The position numbers and the translations under genes were made by a program. DNA of 64,000 nt from Ambrosia x helenae (lineage: Eukaryota > Streptophyta > Magnoliopsida > Asterales > Asteraceae), in NCBI GenBank assembly GCA_030844895.1, contig CM061233.1:66207656-66271655 (forward strand), given 5' to 3'. This document shows, piece after piece, positions 22,401-32,815 of the stretch (the first letter of the stretch is position 1; each line of letters starts with the position of its first letter). The notes below the pieces were generated by a model that worked only from the letters and a program-made list of their open reading frames with translations, was not told the origin of the DNA and did no database searches.

Positions 22401-25400
22401 CAATACGTACATTAGAAGTATTGAAACAATATAATAATACTACAAGTAGTATTGGAACTTGTACATAAAGTAACAAAAACTAATATAATACTAAAACTAC
22501 TAAAGTAAGGGCGGTGGGAAGCTTCTACTAAAACTGCTGAAGACCAAACAACTTCTGATGACAAAGTTGTTTAAGGTGTTCTTGTTTGGTTCAGCTTTCA
22601 GCACTTGTATTAGCTTCTTCAGTACTTTGTCTTCTTCTTCAGTAGATTCTATATTTAGCAAAATATGCAGAGAGTGATTCAGACTAAGGTTTATACTGGC
22701 TTGTCAATCCTCTTTAACCCAACATATGTATCACTATTGTCTTTTTGCTCATGTTTTATGATTTATAGGATATGAGAAGTCAATAGTGTGACACTAGCTT
22801 CATGCCACATTGTTAATTTGTTTTCCATACACTATTGAGCTTTCATTCCTTTAATATTGCTTATTGTTATCATTATTGATGTCAGGTGGCTGAACTCCTT
22901 GCGTTTATGGCTAAGAATCCTAATCTTTCATATTGTAAAGTACTGGAAGTAGTTGCAGAAACAACAGCACCATTGACCCCCATGGGTGACCTCCTAACAA
23001 AAATACCACCTCAACGTCCTATACCTGTACAACCTAAGGTGCATAATTTTTTAATTCAACTATTAGTTCGAAATAAGTTGTGAGAATTTTTTTTAATCTT
23101 ATCATTTTTAAAAAAATTGCATTCCCTTAATATTCTTGACTATTTACATGTCTATAAATAATTATACATGTAATCAGGAGGAACCGGAAGCTATCAAAGA
23201 ACCCGAACCTGTTTCTAAAAAAAGCACCATATCTGAGACTTCAAGCATTGCCACTGAAACACAATCCCAGTCAAAAATTGCTTCCACAAGACCACTTTCC
23301 CCATATACTGCGTAAGCCATTCTGATTTGTAAAACCTGTAGTTATTCTTATGCTTCCTGCAAAACAAATGTCAGTATTTCCCACTTGCAAGACCAAATAA
23401 TAATCTAGATATCATTAATCTCATCATCTCTTTGTTACTACTGTCTTGATTAGAGGTGGCAAGATTGACAATTCGGGCAGGTAGGGTAGTGGGTCAAAGT
23501 GTATTTGTGCTAAAAAGGATCACTTTTAGTTGGGGCAATATCATTAACACACAAACACTTTCTTGTCAGTTTTTCAAAAGAACATATAAGTTCATTGGTT
23601 ATGATAACAAAACAATATTTATTACAGGAATACTGTAAATCTTTGGATTTTAAAGGCTGTATGCATAAGTTAACCACCATTTCAGTTGTTGATGAAGGAA
23701 ACCACATAGTTATGTGAGTGAAAGAAAAGGCTTAGAAATGGAAATTGGTGACATTCAACCAGTTGCCCTTTTGATCTATTTTTTGACCCGTGCAAATAAA
23801 ACACAACCCAAATTGACCCATTTTATAAGTGGGTTGAAATTGCTTCCTTTAGACTCTGATTGTTAATATTGATGTTACAGCTATGAGGGTTTGAAACCCC
23901 CTTCATCTCCAATTCCAACAGCACCTGGCGGTAGTAAGGCTGTGGTTGAGGCAGTATCAGCTCCTCCTACTGATCCTGAAACTAGCACAAAATCAGAAAC
24001 AATTACTGTTACAACTGAACCTGCACCAGTGGATGCAGGATTGCAGAAAACCAGACCTCTCTCTCCTTATACTGCGTAAGTCAATCTCTGTGGGTATAAG
24101 TTGATCTTAGAGGTGGCAAAATGGATAGGTTGTGTGACACATAAACACAGTTAATTTTTTGTACGGGTGGGTTGACCCATAATACTTCTTATAAGACCCA
24201 AATCTGTATTTGAATGCAAACGAACCGAAAATAGAACACAGGGATAAAAAAAAAGTTAATCAAATTTCGAAAGGTCGATTGCCTTTCCCATGGTTTACTT
24301 TCGGTTCTCCCATAGTATTCTTTCGAAAGGTAAACCAACACCCCAAATGATATAAAATCACTAATTAATATTAAACTTTTAAAAAATTGTAACCTCAACC
24401 TTTCCCATGACTAAGATACCCTTGAACCTACTCAAATATGTTATGACAGTCCATCTTTAGCTAATTATTTAGAGTAGATTTAGGGGAAATTTTGTCATCT
24501 TTACAACTCTAGATCTGATAGAAGCTTTAAATTCAACTTCATTTGGTCATTTTACAGTTTGCCAGCAAGTTTTTTTTTCCAAGAGTCGACATAATGAAAC
24601 TAAACTGATCCTTGAGTGACCTCTAAAATTGTTTAAATATTTAAGGTGTTAATGAAGGAAACAACATAGTTATATGACTGAAAGAAAAGGCTTAGAAATG
24701 TACTTTGGTGACATTCAAAACAGTTCCCCTTCTGGTGTATAAATATATTTTTTGGGTTTGTAGTTTGAATAAACACAACCCAGTTGACCCGTTTCATAAG
24801 AAAGTGGGTTGAAATCACTACCTTTAGAATCTGATTGTTATTATCAATGTTACAGCTATGAAGGTTTGAAACCCCCATCATCTCCAATGCCAACGCCACC
24901 TGGCGGCCGTAAGGCTGTGGTTGAAGCAGTATCAGCTCCTCCTGCTGATCTTGAAACTAGCACAGAACCTGAGTCAGTTACTATTTCAATCGAACCTGCT
25001 CCAGTGGCTGCAGGGTTGCAGAAAACCAGACCTCTCTCCCCTTATACTGCGTAAGTCAATCTGTGTGGTTATAGGTTGATCTTAGAGTTGGGAAAATGGG
25101 TATGTTGTTTGACACATCAACACGGATAATTTTTTTATGGGTGGGTTGACCAATAACACTTTTGACAAGAACCAAAATACCAAATCAATGTTAGAATGCA
25201 AACAAACTGAAAACAGAACATACAGATAGAAAAGATACATTAATCGACTTTCGAGAGGGTCCATTAGCAGTCCCACTGTTTACTTTCTACTCTCCCATAG
25301 TTTACTTTCGACAGGTCAAATCAGCACTCCCATTTATATAATACCACTAATCAACATTAAACATAAAAATAATGACGACCTCAATCAGTCAATCTCTCTC

Positions 25401-27797
25401 ATGACAAACACACTGTTGAACCTACTCAAACAAGGTTGTAGAAGGGGCTAGGCGCTAGCAGGCGGTGAGGTCTAGGCGTCTAGCCTAGGGACTAGTCGGG
25501 ACTAGACGGAATTAGGCTTTTTGGTATTTTTTTATACGTATTTTATATATATACACACAAATTTAGGTGTTTTTTGAAAATATGTTAAGATATATACACA
25601 TAATACTTAGATATATACACATAATACTAAGAAATACTTAGAAATTTGTGGAATTAAAAAAAAAAATAAAAACGCCTAGGATTCCGACTAGGTCCTTATT
25701 CCGATATGGAGACTAGCGCCTAGGCGACTGCGTAGAGCGATTTTTACAACACTGTACTCAAATATGTTATGACAGTTCATCTTGAGTTGATTCTTGTGAG
25801 TAGATTCCGGGGCAATTTTGTCATTTGTTCAACTGTAAATTCAACTGCAATATGTTATTTCACGGTTTGCCAGCAAGTTTTTTGCCGGAATCGACATAAA
25901 TGAAACTAAATTGATCCTTGAGTGACCTCTAAAATTTGTTTAAATAGTTTGGTGGCCTTAATAACAACTTTTAAATACTTGGGTGGCCTATGTATTCATT
26001 TGTCAGATATTGTTCAAGAAGTGTATCATTTCAATAATAATTAATCTTTTTGAAGCTCAAACATCATTTCTAGTCGGGTTTTCTTATAGAGAAAATGCTA
26101 TGGGTCCCTTATTTGGCCAATAACCAATGGGCCTTGAGCCTGGATATTTCATAGCAGAAAGAAGGGAGGGACTATTATATATAGTTAACAAGTATAGAAT
26201 AGAGAGCGTTTAGAGAAATTTATATAGAAGGTTTCAGGCTTTCAGCTTCAGCTAGGAATCAGGTCTGTTAAGCTTGGGCAGGGGAGACAGCCTTATGACT
26301 GGGATCTTCATCTGATCTATTTTTTGCTATTTTTGCGTTAAGTTAAAAAATATTTTTGTATTAGAATTCAATATCAAGTGCGGATCCTCCAATCTATTAC
26401 AATTGTTCAGTTTATTGGACTAAATTCCAATCGTAGTTTACTTGTTGACAGTTATGAGAACCTGAAACCACCTTCCTCTCCATCCCCAACACCAATTGTT
26501 CACATTGCATACCTTTCTATTTCCAGTTGATTTTTTATTTTTTAAGTAGAGGTGGCAAAACATGTGGGTGGGGTTCACATGTAAAGCGGGTCGAGCTAAA
26601 ACTAGTAACTTTATGTGGTTCTAAACGACTTAGAAGCACTTGTCTTTTGTAAATAATTAATGTTATATACGATTATAAAGCTTTCTAGGACGCCCAAAGC
26701 ATTTGATTATACCTGATGACTTTTAGCCTGATTGACCAGTTCGACCATTTCAGTTTTTGCTATTTTTACTAGTTTATCCGTTTGGCTTGTTATTAGTAAG
26801 ATACAGCTCGAAGTAACCCATTCCCGTATAAAGAAACATTCTGTTGTGTTCAGTTTATTGTAATAACTGGGGGCATTTTTTTTCTTTTAGATATGAAAAT
26901 CTGAAGCCTCCTACATCACCGTGTCCAAGTACCCCATCAGTATCACCACCACCGCCTCCACCACCTTCCCTTGTAGATAACGGGTCTCCTGTTGCTTCCA
27001 CACCAGAAGTCGCAGAAGACACCTCAGCTCACGCAACAGTGAAATCTAGGCCACTTTCACCGTATCCCATGTATGTTTTCTTTCATCACAGATGATTTTT
27101 TGTTCTTTTATGTTCTTGCATTATATCTAGAAATAAAGGTAGCAAGATGGACGGATCAAATGGGTTGGGTTACAGGTTAAAACCGGTTTGGGTTGAAACA
27201 AGTTCTCTTTTATTAGGGGCCAAAATTGCAGGGGTTGCGTTAGGCCGACCCACAACAATATTTTTATCCATTTTTAAAATTTTGAAACAATGAACTGGGA
27301 GGCCATCCAAGTATGTGTGTGGTCTCATTTGCCCACTTGGTAGAGGCACAATGACTCTTAGAGGACACGTGGCAGGTTCAAACTTGGGCAAGGGTGTATA
27401 TGTTCTCATTTAAACATTATTTGGTGGTAGTATATTGGTGACCTTAGTGAAAAAAGTTGAATACTTGATGGTTTCCCATACAGTTAATGCATCAGTTTAC
27501 AAAAATAATATTACAACAATATCCAAAACTCTAAATAAATAAATAAATGATTTAGGAGCTTGTGAGTTAAAAATAGTATGTTAGTACTTGCACAACGGTT
27601 AACGATTTGATATGTTCCCATGTAACTTGTGTTTTTTTGTTTTTTTTTTGTTTTTCTTAACTGTCTGGTCCGTTTAAGATTAATAAACAGACTCAAATTG
27701 TTATCTTTTTAGAACTAATGGTATTGTTTTACAATATTCTTGTAGGTATGAGAACTTGAAGCCTCCAAGTTCTCCAACTCCTTCCACTCCTCAATAA
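19496..27797 (+). CDS. TIC62: TIC62, chloroplast NAD(P)-binding protein; 14 coding exons; one-base frameshift in exon 5
   Basis: Rossmann-fold dehydrogenase-like protein of the inner-envelope import complex and thylakoid, tethering ferredoxin-NADP reductase through its C-terminal repeats. Exons: 19496-19676, 20370-20475, 20560-20632, 20718-20766, 20846-21021, 21340-21421, 21545-21617, 21996-22106, 22886-23038, 23178-23311, 23881-24075, 24856-25050, 26891-27070, 27746-27797; all introns GT-AG. Exon 1 gives a Ser/Lys-rich, acid-poor transit peptide. Exon 2 has the nucleotide-binding VFVAGATGKVGSRTVR; later come CCIGASEKE, LVTSLGTNKFGFPAA and RPGGMERPTD. Exons 10-14 encode (T/S)RPLSPYTAYE(G/N)LKPPSSP repeats, the FNR-binding motifs. 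Exons sum to 1760 bases, one short of 587 codons. In exon 5 (about 21000-21008) the A run appears one A too short; as read, translation shifts at Ala-Thr-Lys and stops near 21420. With that base the tail would align as family ATKNLIDAA. It is either a null allele or an assembly error. Confidence 0.93.
19770..20115 (+). repeat. Threefold imperfect repeat in TIC62 intron 1
   Basis: Three related ~70-90-base units at about 19768-19845, 19892-19965 and 20025-20115. Each runs TTGNATTTGTNGTTTANG, then GTGATTGACCGTTGANG, then GATTAGTTAGAAGGTTT, and the last two end GAGCAGTNAGT. The units are spaced about 130 bases apart. The cause is probably local duplication within the intron. Confidence 0.6.
23881..25427 (+). 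repeat. Tandem exon-plus-intron duplication in TIC62
   Basis: Exon 11 and the intron after it (23881 onward) match exon 12 and its following intron (24856 onward), period about 975 bases. Both exons are exactly 195 bases (65 codons), start CTATGA(A/G)GGTTTGAAACCCCC, end ACTGC, and are flanked by phase-2 introns. The introns share GTAAGTCAATCT...GTTGATCTTAGAG, so the duplication covered intron and exon together. A decayed third unit follows (see 26452-26530). Confidence 0.85.
25431..25754. mobile_element. hAT-type MITE in TIC62 intron 12
   Basis: 324 bases beginning CAAGGTTGTAGAAGGGGC and ending GATTTTTACAACACTG, flanked by the perfect 8-bp duplication TACTCAAA (25423-25430 and 25755-25762). 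It shares the AGGCGCTAG-rich ends with the larger hAT-type element at 14916-15633. It separates two parts of an intron that are contiguous in the neighbouring duplicate, which confirms it as an insertion. Confidence 0.9.
26452..26530 (+). pseudogene. Degenerate TIC62 repeat exon
   Basis: After the acceptor TTGACAG the sequence reads (T)YENLKPPSSPSPTP, the start of one more FNR-binding repeat exon, in the same phase as exons 11-14. The rest of the exon is lost: no RPLSPYTA segment and no usable donor follow before the in-frame stop at about 26527. It would be skipped in the mature mRNA. It records an earlier, larger number of repeat exons. Confidence 0.75.
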
Positions 27798-28554
27798 ATG
27801 ATGAGTTCAAATCAATGGCATGGATTCATATTTCTTTTGGTGCACTTTTAAATGATGGAAATTGATGCAAGGAGATGTGAAAAGTATATAAATATGTATA
27901 GTAGATCGATCCGGAATGTAAAACAAAGTTAAGAGGCATTATTAGACAAACAACCGAATTTCACCCCATTTTTTCATTGTAATCTTGAAATCGGTACATG
28001 ATGCACATACATTTATGGATCATTTCTTTCTCGAACTTCCAATGCGATAGCTATAGGAAAATTTCTTTATCAAATATTATCGTCTCGTATTAAAAAAAAA
28101 AAAATTTACAAGACACTGGAATGTTTAAAATAACTATGGAGACGCTATCAAGTTCTGACTAGAAATTCTGACGTAACATATTAACACAACCTATCATGAG
28201 ACTCCTAAGTTGAGTTTAATCTAAACGAGTTTTGATTAGTTTCCTGTTGACTCGTGAATACCTAAACAAGTTTGCCTAAGCTGAATGGATTTAGGGTCGA
28301 CCTAATTGGTTCACATAATAAGTTTAAGAGTTGGCCCATTTAACTTTGTCATCTAAATGAAATGACATACTTTACTTCTGATCTTATACTCAAACCAAAA
28401 GTATAAAAGAGAATAAGTTTATAGGTTAAACATAATTAACCATAATCTATTTACCACGCATTTTTACTATAGATTTGTTTTTAAAAAAAGCCCTCCTCAA
28501 GTATATGGTAACATTCGAACAGACCCTATGGTTTGGTTTTATTTTTTATAATCC
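27798..28554. other. TIC62 3' UTR and intergenic DNA
   Basis: The likely 3' UTR follows the stop at 27795-27797. Possible poly-A signals are weak; AATATGTATA and AATAAA-like words are scattered through 27880-28100. The remainder is AT-rich with no gene recognised, up to the Harbinger element at 28558. Confidence 0.4.
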
Positions 28555-28557
28555 TAA

Positions 28558-30731
28558 GACCATAGGGTATGGAGGAGGTCCATCATCCATGCCTTGCCTC
28601 CACCTCAGCTGCCACGTCAGCGTGGGGTAGGAGCATCCATGAGATGATGGTCCTAGGGGTGTGGAGAGAGGCCCATCATCATTTATTGTTTTTCCTTTTT
28701 TTTTTATTTTTTATTAATAATATTATTAATAAAATAAAAAGTAAAGATGTATTTAAATAAAAAAACAAACATTTAAATTAAAAAAAAAGGTAATCTTAAA
28801 ATTTTTAAAACGTCCAACACTTAAAAAAAAAAAACGTACACTACAAATTAAAAAAAAAAACACTTAAATAAAAATAAAAAACATAGCGAACACTTAAAAT
28901 AAAAAACTACGAATTATATTTTTTTTGCGATCATCTCCTTCATCTTGAGCAACACGGGACGGTCTGCTTCGGGGTACTCGTTGATATCTGATGTCATTAT
29001 TCGCCATTCTTCTATTTGGCGATCTTCATTCTTTTGGCGAGCGCTTTCCTCCACCCTCTTTTGCTTTAAGCGAAGTTTTTCTTCGACTTCGCGTTCCTTC
29101 AATTTCTTCTTCTCTGCTTGAGTTTCGCTAAAGGTATTTTTGAAGGATGCCAATTCAGCGACCAAACCTTCAAGCATTGACCCGCTCCCGCTCCCTGACG
29201 CGGCTTGTTTTTTTGCCGCCGCTTGCCTTTTAGCTTTGTCCCTCCCTATGGGTCGTGGCTCCTCTTGAACTCGAACGGTATTATCCTCCAACTCTGGGTC
29301 TGGGTCGTCGTTTATATTTATTTGACAACGACCGGTGGACCCGCCTCCCATGCTATAATCGCCCGACTCTGAAGTTTTGGTTCGCTTGGCGCTTGCAACC
29401 TCGTTTGGAACCGGTGACCATTTGAAACTTGTCTTCAAAACCATCCATGCACGAACATGAGGAAAAACAGCTCTATGCTTGTCTTCATATCTACGCATCG
29501 CCTCCTTGAATATCATATCCTCGTTAAACCCACTTGGAGGATTCACATACAACGGGTTATAAAACTTGATGAACTTCCCGATTGTATTATTCATTTTCCT
29601 CCACTTAGAACTTATCGCCTCTTGTTTGCGATAAACACCTTGCTCCATCAAGTCGTGAAACTTCTTTCCCACTTCAAGGTATAAACTGTCTCCCGTTTGA
29701 TTAGTACCTACGTTTTTAAGTAAAACGTATATTAGAGAAAAAAAATGAAACAAGTATTGTATAGTAATAAAAAATTTAAACGTAACAACTATTGTATAGA
29801 AATAAAAAAAATTAAACGTAACAACTATTGTATAGAAATAAAAAAATTAAACGTAACAACTATTGTATAGTAATAAAAAAATTAAATGTAACACATATCG
29901 TAATTTTTTTTTACCAATGATGGGATCTTTCTAAGTAGCCAAATAAGCTTTCGCTAAAGCTTCTTCTTCTATTTTCGTCCAAGGGGTTTTTTATACGACC
30001 CTTCTTCTTTATCTTGACCTTGTTTTTTTTCCCCTTCCCCTTCGAACGTTCCACTTGTATTTCGGGCACCTCCTCCACCTCATCTTCTTTTTCATCTTCG
30101 GGTTCAAAAATGGGTTGTCGTTGTGGTTGTTGTGACGTTTGTGTTTGGAGAGATGGGTGGAATGGCGGAGTTTGTAAAAGTTGGGTAAAAGATTGAGGGT
30201 TATGGTGCATTTGCATTTGACTAAATTGGTTAAAGGTAGTGGGGCTTTGGTGCATTTGGGAATATTGGGAGAAAGGGTTGGGACTTTGTTGGAAACCCGA
30301 AAATGTAGCCCAAGTTGGATCAATTGGCATCGTGTAACTCGGTGTCGTGAACGGGTTTGGAGTCGGGTTGTTTTTATTATGTTGTGGTTTTTGATTCGGG
30401 TTTGGGTTGTTTTGGTAGGGATCCATTGCAAATTATAAAAAATAAGAAAGAGATAGAAGTATTTTATAAAAAAGAGAGGAGGATTGTGAGGAAATATGGA
30501 GTATTTTGTGGGTTTATATAGGATTTAAATTAAATTAGTTTTTTTTTTTAAACGGTCACAAAAGGAAAAGGGGCCCACCTCCAACGTTCAAATCTAACGG
30601 GTCTTAGGCCCGGCACAAACGGCAGAATTTGGCCGCCTATGCTGCCCCACCTCCATGCCGCCCCAGGGGGTGGTGTAGCGAGGCCTGGCATAGGCTTGCC
30701 CCTCCTATGCCGCCCCCCACACCCCCTGGTC
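28558..30731 (-). mobile_element. Non-autonomous PIF/Harbinger element carrying ORF1
   Basis: 2174 bases between TAA duplications (28555-28557 and 30732-30734). The left tip is GACCATAGGGTATGGAGG; the complement of the right tip is GACCAGGGGGTGTGGGG. GC-rich subterminal regions with GCATGGAGG/CCTCCATGC words occur at both ends. It contains a nearly complete ORF1 gene on the minus strand but no DDE transposase. It is the best preserved of four ORF1-related copies in the window. Confidence 0.85.
28914..30426 (-). pseudogene. PIF/Harbinger ORF1 protein, two exons, broken in the DNA-binding domain
   Basis: Exon 1 (30426 to about 29916) encodes a Pro/Asn/Gln-rich N-terminus starting MDPYQNNPNPN, then an acidic and a Lys-rich segment. 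A donor GTAAAA lies at about 29915. Exon 2 (about 29709-28914, after ACGTAG) encodes TNQTGDSLYLEVGKKFHDL of the Myb/trihelix fold, FPHVRAWMVLK, the basic GRDKAKRQ, then a long charged coiled coil ending ADRPVLLKMKEMIAKK (NAM-associated C-terminal type). In exon 1 the expected WTKIEEEALAKAY motif is present but in a different frame from the N-terminus and is followed by TAG (about 29939), so the gene is disabled. ORF1 proteins normally help the transposase bind DNA and enter the nucleus. Confidence 0.78.
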
Positions 30732-30734
30732 TAA

Positions 30735-32013
30735 TGGTTTTCATATTTATTTAACTTATTACAATTTTCCTATTTTTATTTTCAACATTAAATAGCACAA
30801 AATATCCGGTACTACTTCTAAATCCGACATATAATGATGGTGACCAATAGTGGAGAACTGGAGATGCTCGGTGAGATTAACAACCACCATGAGCTCCTCT
30901 GACATTGTCGCGCGTGTATGTGGCTCAACGTTTTTACGTCTATATTTTGTTTGGTTTAACGATCCTGACGCATGGTGCTGGTTCTAAATACTAGTTATTA
31001 TTGTTATATACAAATTTGAATTGACTGTAAATTTTCAAATAACATGCAAACTTTTTAATATAAAGTAAACTTCTAGGTTATTCGGGTTTTTGTAAGACAG
31101 GATTTTTCAAGTTCGAGGCAAATTTCCAGGTCGTTGTAAGGTTTGGCATGTCAACCTGTGAACATATTATAGGGCAACTACATGTTAATTAGACAATACT
31201 TTGGATTTCCGCGTTATAAAATATTGATTCTAATAATTATTTAAAATACATTTATAACTCCAAAAATGCTATAAATTTTATAGAAGCTTATTTACATCCC
31301 AAATTTCGTTATTCGTATTTTTACTTTCGGGAAATTTGTTTTTAAATATATTTAATATATTTTCTTTTTTTTAGATCATAATTAATTCATTATCAATCCG
31401 ATTTGAGTGATTCAAAATAAAATTTTTATAAAAAAAAATTCTATCATATTTAGCTCATGTAAAAAATTATTATTTAAAAATAACTATATATTAATGTTTG
31501 AAAGAATTTTAAATCAAGTTATTCATTATTAAGGAAAATAAATATGGTTTATATTAAATGAAAACAAAAAAAAAAATACTTTACAAAATTATTTTTCAAC
31601 TTTATACATCAGTATATGAATAAATGGTAATAACTTTGATTTAATTAGTAAAAAAATTATAAAATATATTTTTATTAGACATTATTTGTTGCTGATGTAT
31701 AAATTATATTTTTATTTTAATTTCTGTTTTGACTTTTGGCTGGCTAGCAATTTAGACACGAACACAATAACCTGACACGAACCTACACAATTTTAGCAGG
31801 TTTCGTGTTTGGCTTTAACAGGTTTCGTGTCTATAACAGGTCGATACGTTAAGACCTGTTTATTTTCGTTTCGTGTTCGTGTCTTATCCTGTACGTGTCT
31901 TAACAGGTCTTATCGTGTTTCTTATCATGTCTTGTCGTGTCATGTCGTGTCTTGTCATGTCTTATCGTGTCTTGTCGTGTTAACTTATTTTACTAGGTGT
32001 TCCTTATCGTGTT
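30735..32013. other. Intergenic AT-rich DNA with ACAGGT/CGTGTC minisatellite
   Basis: No gene. 30735-31730 is AT-rich. From about 31750 on, words such as ACACGAAC, AACAGGTT and TCGTGTCTT repeat densely (31860-31980 is almost pure CATGTC/CGTGTC). The same words continue after the hAT-type insert to about 32415, which ends GCCAGCCCTA. It may be the low-complexity interior of an older hAT-type element whose left boundary I could not fix. Confidence 0.5.
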
Positions 32014-32277
32014 TAGGGCTGGCAATGGGTAACCTGTTAAGACACGATAAGACCTGTTTGACTGAAAAGTACACTATTTGATTTTTTGACTTTTTTTAAT
32101 ACTTAGAATTAAGAGGCAAAAATCTTTCATTTCCCTTTTTTGGTACATAAAACATAAAACTGTGTTATAAACATGAGATATAAATGAGTTAAACGAGTCG
32201 TGTTCATGTTTAGAACTTGATTGTTCGCGCGCGTCAGAGACCTGTTAACCTGTTAGGGACACGATTTGCCAGCCCTA
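32014..32277. mobile_element. hAT-type MITE nested in a CGTGTC-rich repeat
   Basis: 264 bases with tips TAGGGCTGGCAA and TTGCCAGCCCTA (perfect 12-base inverted repeat), flanked by the perfect 8-bp duplication ATCGTGTT (32006-32013 and 32278-32285). The interior has no transposase. The terminal TAGGG...CCCTA and TSD length fit hAT. The surrounding repeat ends at about 32415 with the same GCCAGCCCTA motif, implying a nested relative. Confidence 0.9.
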
Positions 32278-32787
32278 ATCGTGTTAACCTGTTATACACA
32301 GGTTCGTGTTCGTGTTTGAAAAAAGATGACACGATTAGATTTCGTGTCGTGTTCGTGTTTACAAGTTTTGTGTTTGTGTCTTAACAGGTTCGTGTAACCT
32401 GTTATGCCAGCCCTAGCTTTTAAGGGTGGAAAAACTATTTTTGAAAGGTTAGAAATCCTGGCTTTTGGCTTTTGACTTTTGGAAAAAAAATTACAAATCT
32501 ACCACTCATACAACCAATATTCACAATAAGTTAAGTGAAGCACTTATAAAAACAACAATTTATTAACTTTTTGACATTTCTCATCCCAAAAGTTAATCCA
32601 AACACTTTTTTTAAAACTCTTTTTCAAAAAGTTATAAGACAATAAACACTTTTGAAAAAAGTACTTTTGCATTTCCAAAACCCTCGTGTAAACTACAAAT
32701 AAAAAAAATAATAATTACAAAAAAAATAATAAAAAAAATTAAAAAATTGGGGGTTTAACCGTCACTATACCAAAACTCAGAAGGACC

Positions 32788-32800
32788 TTTTAGGGTTTTC
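32788..32800 (+). promoter_or_regulatory. Telo-box-like element before the methyltransferase gene
   Basis: TTTTAGGGTTTTC, whose complement contains AAACCCTAAAA, about 20 bases before the start codon. Telo-boxes of this type are common in 5' regions of plant genes for translation-related proteins, which would fit a methyltransferase acting on an elongation factor. Function is inferred from motif and position only. Confidence 0.35.
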
Positions 32801-32815
32801 AGTTTGTTCCAAAAA

